DNA from: an uncultured Thermoleophilia bacterium
GTDB lineage: Bacteria; Actinomycetota; Thermoleophilia; UBA2241
Direction: 5' to 3'
Length of the DNA: 8,004 bases
Assembly (NCBI GenBank): GCA_903921965.1
Contig: CAIXSE010000593.1
Coordinates: 1 to 8,004 of the forward strand
Below the pieces are notes generated by a model. That model ran no database searches and was not told the DNA's origin. It saw nothing but the letters and a program-made list of their open reading frames with translations. The position numbers and the translations under genes are program-made. Shown here piece after piece: positions 5,734 to 8,004 of the stretch; positions within the stretch are counted from its first letter, which is position 1; every line of letters starts with the position of its first letter.

Positions 5734-5755
5734 GTGGGTCACCGACTTTTGTCTT
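5726..5755 (+). terminator. Intrinsic-terminator-like hairpin in the rimP-nusA leader (candidate attenuator)
   Basis: AAAAGTCGGTG (5726-5736) and CACCGACTTTT (5740-5750) form a perfect 11-bp stem with a GGT loop, followed by GTCTT so that the RNA 3' side reads UUUUGUCUU. The core of the stem is seven pairs, five of them GC. It lies between the operon promoter and the rimP ATG, about 20 nt before the latter. It cannot end an upstream gene, because the neighbouring gene points the other way. The interrupted U-tract suggests incomplete termination, or termination helped by a factor such as NusA. Confidence 0.65.
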
Positions 5756-5769
5756 GTCAGGGGTCAGGT

Positions 5770-6234
5770 ATGGGCGGAAGAAGAGAGGAACTGGAGACGA
5801 TGGTCGAGGCCAGGCTGGCCGAACGCTTCCCGCAGGTCGAGCTCGTCGACCTCGAGGTGCGCGGTGGCTCCGCGGGCACGGTGACACTGTTCATCGACGG
5901 CCCCGGCGGGGTCGACCTGGACCTCTGCGCCGCCGTCAGCGAGGCGTTCGACGACCTGCGCGAGCGGTACGCTCTCGAGGTCTCGTCACCGGGGCTGGAC
6001 CGCAGGCTGCGCAAGCCTGCGCACTTCGCCGCAGCGCTCGGCCGCGACGTGGCCGTGACGCTCGCGGAGCCGCACGACGGCCGCCGCAACTTCCGCGGCG
6101 AGCTCACCGCGGCCGGCGACGACAGCGTCACGCTCACGCTGGCGGAGGGCGGCGAGGCGACGCTGCCGCTCGCCGCCGTCGCCCGCGCCCACGTGGTCTA
6201 CAACTTTGACCGTGACGGAGGCCGTCGTGAGTAG
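5770..6234 (+). CDS. rimP: Ribosome maturation factor RimP
   Basis: A 154-residue cytoplasmic protein that assists maturation of the 30S ribosomal subunit. The N-terminal alpha/beta domain (about 1-80) carries VELVDLEVRGGSAGTVTLFI, the DLDLCAAVSEAFDDL helix and the strongest family motif, LEVSSPGLDRRLRKPAHF (residues 69-86). The C-terminal SH3-like barrel (about 88-150) shows GRDVAVTL, RNFRGELTAAGDDSVTL and the final VARAHVVYNF strand. The length is normal. ATG 5770 has AGGGG 6 nt upstream; an earlier in-frame start would run through the leader hairpin. The gene is first in the operon and its last 8 nt overlap the nusA start. A strong promoter, an overlapping dyad and a terminator-like hairpin lie upstream, so expression is probably attenuated. 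Confidence 0.95.
   Translation: MGGRREELETMVEARLAERFPQVELVDLEVRGGSAGTVTLFIDGPGGVDLDLCAAVSEAFDDLRERYALEVSSPGLDRRLRKPAHFAAALGRDVAVTLAEPHDGRRNFRGELTAAGDDSVTLTLAEGGEATLPLAAVARAHVVYNFDRDGGRRE
6217..6221 (+). promoter_or_regulatory. Ribosome binding site deciding the nusA start
   Basis: GGAGG inside the end of rimP lies 5 nt before GTG 6227. It favours that start, which gives the standard [10 protein letters not shown]-terminus, over the in-frame TTG 6206 that would add seven non-conserved residues. Confidence 0.7.
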
Positions 6235-7507
6235 AGAGATCATCGAGGCGCTGCACCAGATCGAGAAGGAGAAGGGCATCGCCTTCGAGGCCCTCGTCGA
6301 GGCTCTCGAGGACGCCCTGCTTTCCGCCTACAAGAAGACCCCGAACGCCGTCGAGCACGCCAAGGTCGAGGTCGACATCGAGACCGGCGACATGCGCGTG
6401 TACGAGCTCATCTTCCCCGAGCACATCGACGTCGAGGCGCTCAAGGTGCACGACGACGAGACCGGCGAAGAGATCGGGCTCGACCTCTCGAGCGTCGACA
6501 TGAGCGAGGTCGAGCGCGTCGAGGTCACGCCCGACGACTTCGGCCGCATCGCCGCGCAGACCGCGAAGCAGGTCATCCTGCAGCGCATCCGCGAGGCCGA
6601 GCGCGACCTCATGTACGAGGAGTACATCGACCGCATCGGCGAGCTCGTCACCGGCATCGTGCAGCAGAGCGACCCGCGCCACAACACGCTGGTGGAGCTC
6701 GGCCGCGTCGAGGCCGAGCTGCCGCGCGGCGAGCAGATCGAGACAGAGCACTACGACCACGGCGCCCGCATCAAGGCCGTCATCATCCGCGTCGAAGACT
6801 CGGCCAAGGGCCCGCAGGTCAAGCTCTCGCGCCGCAGCGAAGAGCTCGTGCGCAAGCTGTTCGAGCTCGAGGTGCCCGAGATCGCCGACGGCCTGGTCGA
6901 GATCAGGCACGTGGCGCGCGAGACCGGCTACCGCGGCAAAGACGGCAAGCCGGTGCCCGGCCGCTGCAAGATCGCCGTTGTGTCGCACGCCGACGGCGTC
7001 GACCCTGTCGGCGCCTGCGTGGGCCCGCGCGGCTCGCGCGTGCGCATGGTGGTCAGCGAACTGCGCGGCGAGCGCATCGACATCATCCCGTACAACGAAG
7101 ACGCCGCGCGCTTCGTCGCCAAGGCGCTCTCGCCGGCGCGCGTGCGCGAGGTCATCGTCGACGACGACGAGAAGACGGCCACCATCGTCGTGCCCGACGA
7201 CCAGCTCTCGCTGGCCATCGGCAAAGAGGGGCAGAACGCGCGCCTCGCGAGCAAGCTCACCGGCTGGCGCATCGACATCAAGAGCCAGCAGCAGATGGCC
7301 GAGGCCGAGAACAACATGGAGTTCGGCGACGACGAGGGCGTCGACGGCCAGTGCATGGCCGTCATGCGCAACGGCAAGCGCTGCCCGAACCAGGCCGAGC
7401 CCAGCTCGCGGTACTGCAGCCTGCACAAAGACTACGTCGAGCCGGAGCGGCCGGCGCCGGCGGCCGAGGCCGCCGAGGCAGACGAGCCGGAGGCCGGCGG
7501 GGAGTGA
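6227..7507 (+). CDS. nusA: Transcription termination/antitermination factor NusA with a C-terminal Cys3His module
   Basis: A 426-residue RNA-polymerase-associated factor that controls pausing, termination and antitermination. Domains in order: N-terminal RNAP-binding domain (about 1-135; [20 protein letters not shown], then [21 protein letters not shown]), S1 domain (about 136-200; GELVTGIV to GPQVKLSRR), KH1 (about 203-278; [14 protein letters not shown]) and KH2 (about 280-352; [16 protein letters not shown]). Two oddities are seen. First, residues 231-246 hold an insertion (about 10-12 residues, [14 protein letters not shown]) where NusA usually reads EPGxRxKIAV. Second, after KH2 comes an acidic linker and a C-x9-C-x10-C-x2-H motif (Cys376, Cys386, Cys397, His400), then an Ala/Pro/Glu-rich tail; there are no acidic AR repeats of the E. 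coli type. The gene overlaps rimP by 8 nt and rnpM by 4 nt, implying coupled translation. The NusA assignment is certain; the role of the extra module is unknown. Confidence 0.97.
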   Translation: MSREIIEALHQIEKEKGIAFEALVEALEDALLSAYKKTPNAVEHAKVEVDIETGDMRVYELIFPEHIDVEALKVHDDETGEEIGLDLSSVDMSEVERVEVTPDDFGRIAAQTAKQVILQRIREAERDLMYEEYIDRIGELVTGIVQQSDPRHNTLVELGRVEAELPRGEQIETEHYDHGARIKAVIIRVEDSAKGPQVKLSRRSEELVRKLFELEVPEIADGLVEIRHVARETGYRGKDGKPVPGRCKIAVVSHADGVDPVGACVGPRGSRVRMVVSELRGERIDIIPYNEDAARFVAKALSPARVREVIVDDDEKTATIVVPDDQLSLAIGKEGQNARLASKLTGWRIDIKSQQQMAEAENNMEFGDDEGVDGQCMAVMRNGKRCPNQAEPSSRYCSLHKDYVEPERPAPAAEAAEADEPEAGGE

Positions 7508-7785
7508 CGCCGGTGGCCGCGCCCGAACGCACCTGCGTGGGGTGCCGCACGCGGCGGCCGCAGGCCGAGCTTCTGCGGGTCGTCGTGCGCGGCGGTGCCG
7601 TCGTACCCGCGGGTCCCGGGGCAGAAGGGCGCGGTGCGTACGTGTGCCGCGACGAGAAGTGTCTGGCGGCCGCGCAGAAGCGGCGCGCGTTCACGCGCGC
7701 GTTCCGCCGTGCGGCCGTCCTGGAGGGTGAGGCCGAGGAGGCCCTTGCAACGATCATCGAAGAGTCACGAAAGGCGGTGAGGTGA
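7504..7785 (+). CDS. rnpM: YlxR-family protein (RNase P modulator RnpM)
   Basis: A 93-residue basic protein of the YlxR family, regularly encoded between nusA and infB. The Bacillus homologue has been reported to bind RNase P RNA and modulate its activity, which is the basis of the name RnpM. Family motifs are plain: RTCVGCRTRRPQAELLRVV (residues 9-27), then GRGAYVCRDEKCLAAAQKRR (43-61) and AFTRAFR. Cys11, Cys14, Cys48 and Cys53 could form a zinc site, although many family members lack some of these. GTG 7504 overlaps the nusA stop (GTGA); GTG 7513, with GGGGAG 8 nt before it, is an equally credible start and would give MAAPERTCVGC. It is directly followed by infB with no gap. The L7Ae-like YlxQ gene sometimes found here is absent. 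Confidence 0.92.
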   Translation: MTPVAAPERTCVGCRTRRPQAELLRVVVRGGAVVPAGPGAEGRGAYVCRDEKCLAAAQKRRAFTRAFRRAAVLEGEAEEALATIIEESRKAVR

Positions 7786-8004
7786 ATGGCGAAGAAGCGC
7801 AAGGTGTCGGACATCGCGACCCAGCGGGGGACGAGTGTCGACGACGTTCTCGCCCACCTCAAGAAGGCGGGTATCGAAGTCGTCGACGGCGAAGTGAACG
7901 TCGACGAAGAGGCGATCGAGAAAGCTTACGCGGCCCCCGCGGCCGGTGGCGTGCGCCGCCGTGCCGGCGGCCCCGGCGGCAAGCGCCGCCGCGTCATCAT
8001 CGAC
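7786..8004 (+). CDS. infB: Translation initiation factor IF-2, N-terminal part (partial)
   Basis: The first 73 codons of a frame that stays open to the end of the window. The start MAKKRKVSDIATQRG, followed by TSVDDVLAHLKKAGIEV (residues 16-32), matches the IF-2 N-terminal helical domain, which reads (R/K)VxxLAxxLxxxxxxVLxxLxxxGIxV in the family. After about residue 50 the sequence turns Gly/Arg/Ala-rich (GGVRRRAGGPGGKRRRV), like the low-complexity linker before the GTP-binding domain of actinobacterial IF-2. The GTPase domain lies beyond the window. ATG 7786 begins on the base after the rnpM TGA, so translation is tightly coupled. IF-2 delivers initiator tRNA to the 30S subunit. Its position after rimP-nusA-rnpM makes the call firm. 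Confidence 0.93.
   Translation, partial: MAKKRKVSDIATQRGTSVDDVLAHLKKAGIEVVDGEVNVDEEAIEKAYAAPAAGGVRRRAGGPGGKRRRVIID

Noticed and set aside
6134..7426. A 430-codon minus-strand open frame opposite nusA
   Set aside because: Repetitive Asp/Leu/Val/Ala composition that mirrors the nusA codons; nusA on the plus strand has all of its domains intact.

Overview
The window is about 70% GC with densely packed genes, frequent GTG/TTG starts and 4-8 nt start/stop overlaps. It reads as a chromosomal housekeeping region of a high-GC bacterium. The gmk-rpoZ-coaBC order, the omega sequence and the rimP-nusA-rnpM-infB cluster fit Actinobacteria (Actinomycetota). The style of the omega subunit and the NusA hints at a deep class such as Thermoleophilia or Coriobacteriia-like lineages rather than Streptomyces or Mycobacterium. 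That placement is inference from sequence style, not from a search. No tRNA, rRNA, CRISPR, IS or phage feature was seen.

Layout. (1) 1-2552, plus strand: the 3' end of guanylate kinase (gmk), RNA polymerase omega (rpoZ), bifunctional coenzyme A enzyme CoaBC, an HD-domain hydrolase and a small TPR protein. They are so tightly spaced that they look like one operon. (2) 2581-4313, minus strand: lemA followed by an HtpX-type M48 membrane protease with a Pro/Gly/Ala-rich tail, the usual LemA-HtpX pair. (3) 4314-4475: a 162-nt divergent intergenic region with a likely leaderless promoter for the next gene. (4) 4476-5273, plus: a membrane-anchored L,D-transpeptidase (YkuD fold). (5) 5301-5585, minus: a 94-residue protein with four CxxC knuckles and no recognised function. 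(6) 5586-5769: a 184-nt regulatory region with a near-consensus housekeeping promoter, an inverted repeat across that promoter, and a terminator-like hairpin with a competing upstream stem. (7) 5770-8004, plus: rimP, nusA, rnpM (ylxR) and the start of infB, the classical ribosome-maturation / transcription-elongation / translation-initiation operon.

The most notable observations are (a) a C-terminal Cys3His zinc-knuckle-like module fused to NusA, and (b) the rimP-nusA leader. That leader carries an apparent terminator/antiterminator pair, which suggests attenuation of the operon, possibly by NusA itself. The rest is well-conserved core biology; no defence system or mobile system is visible.
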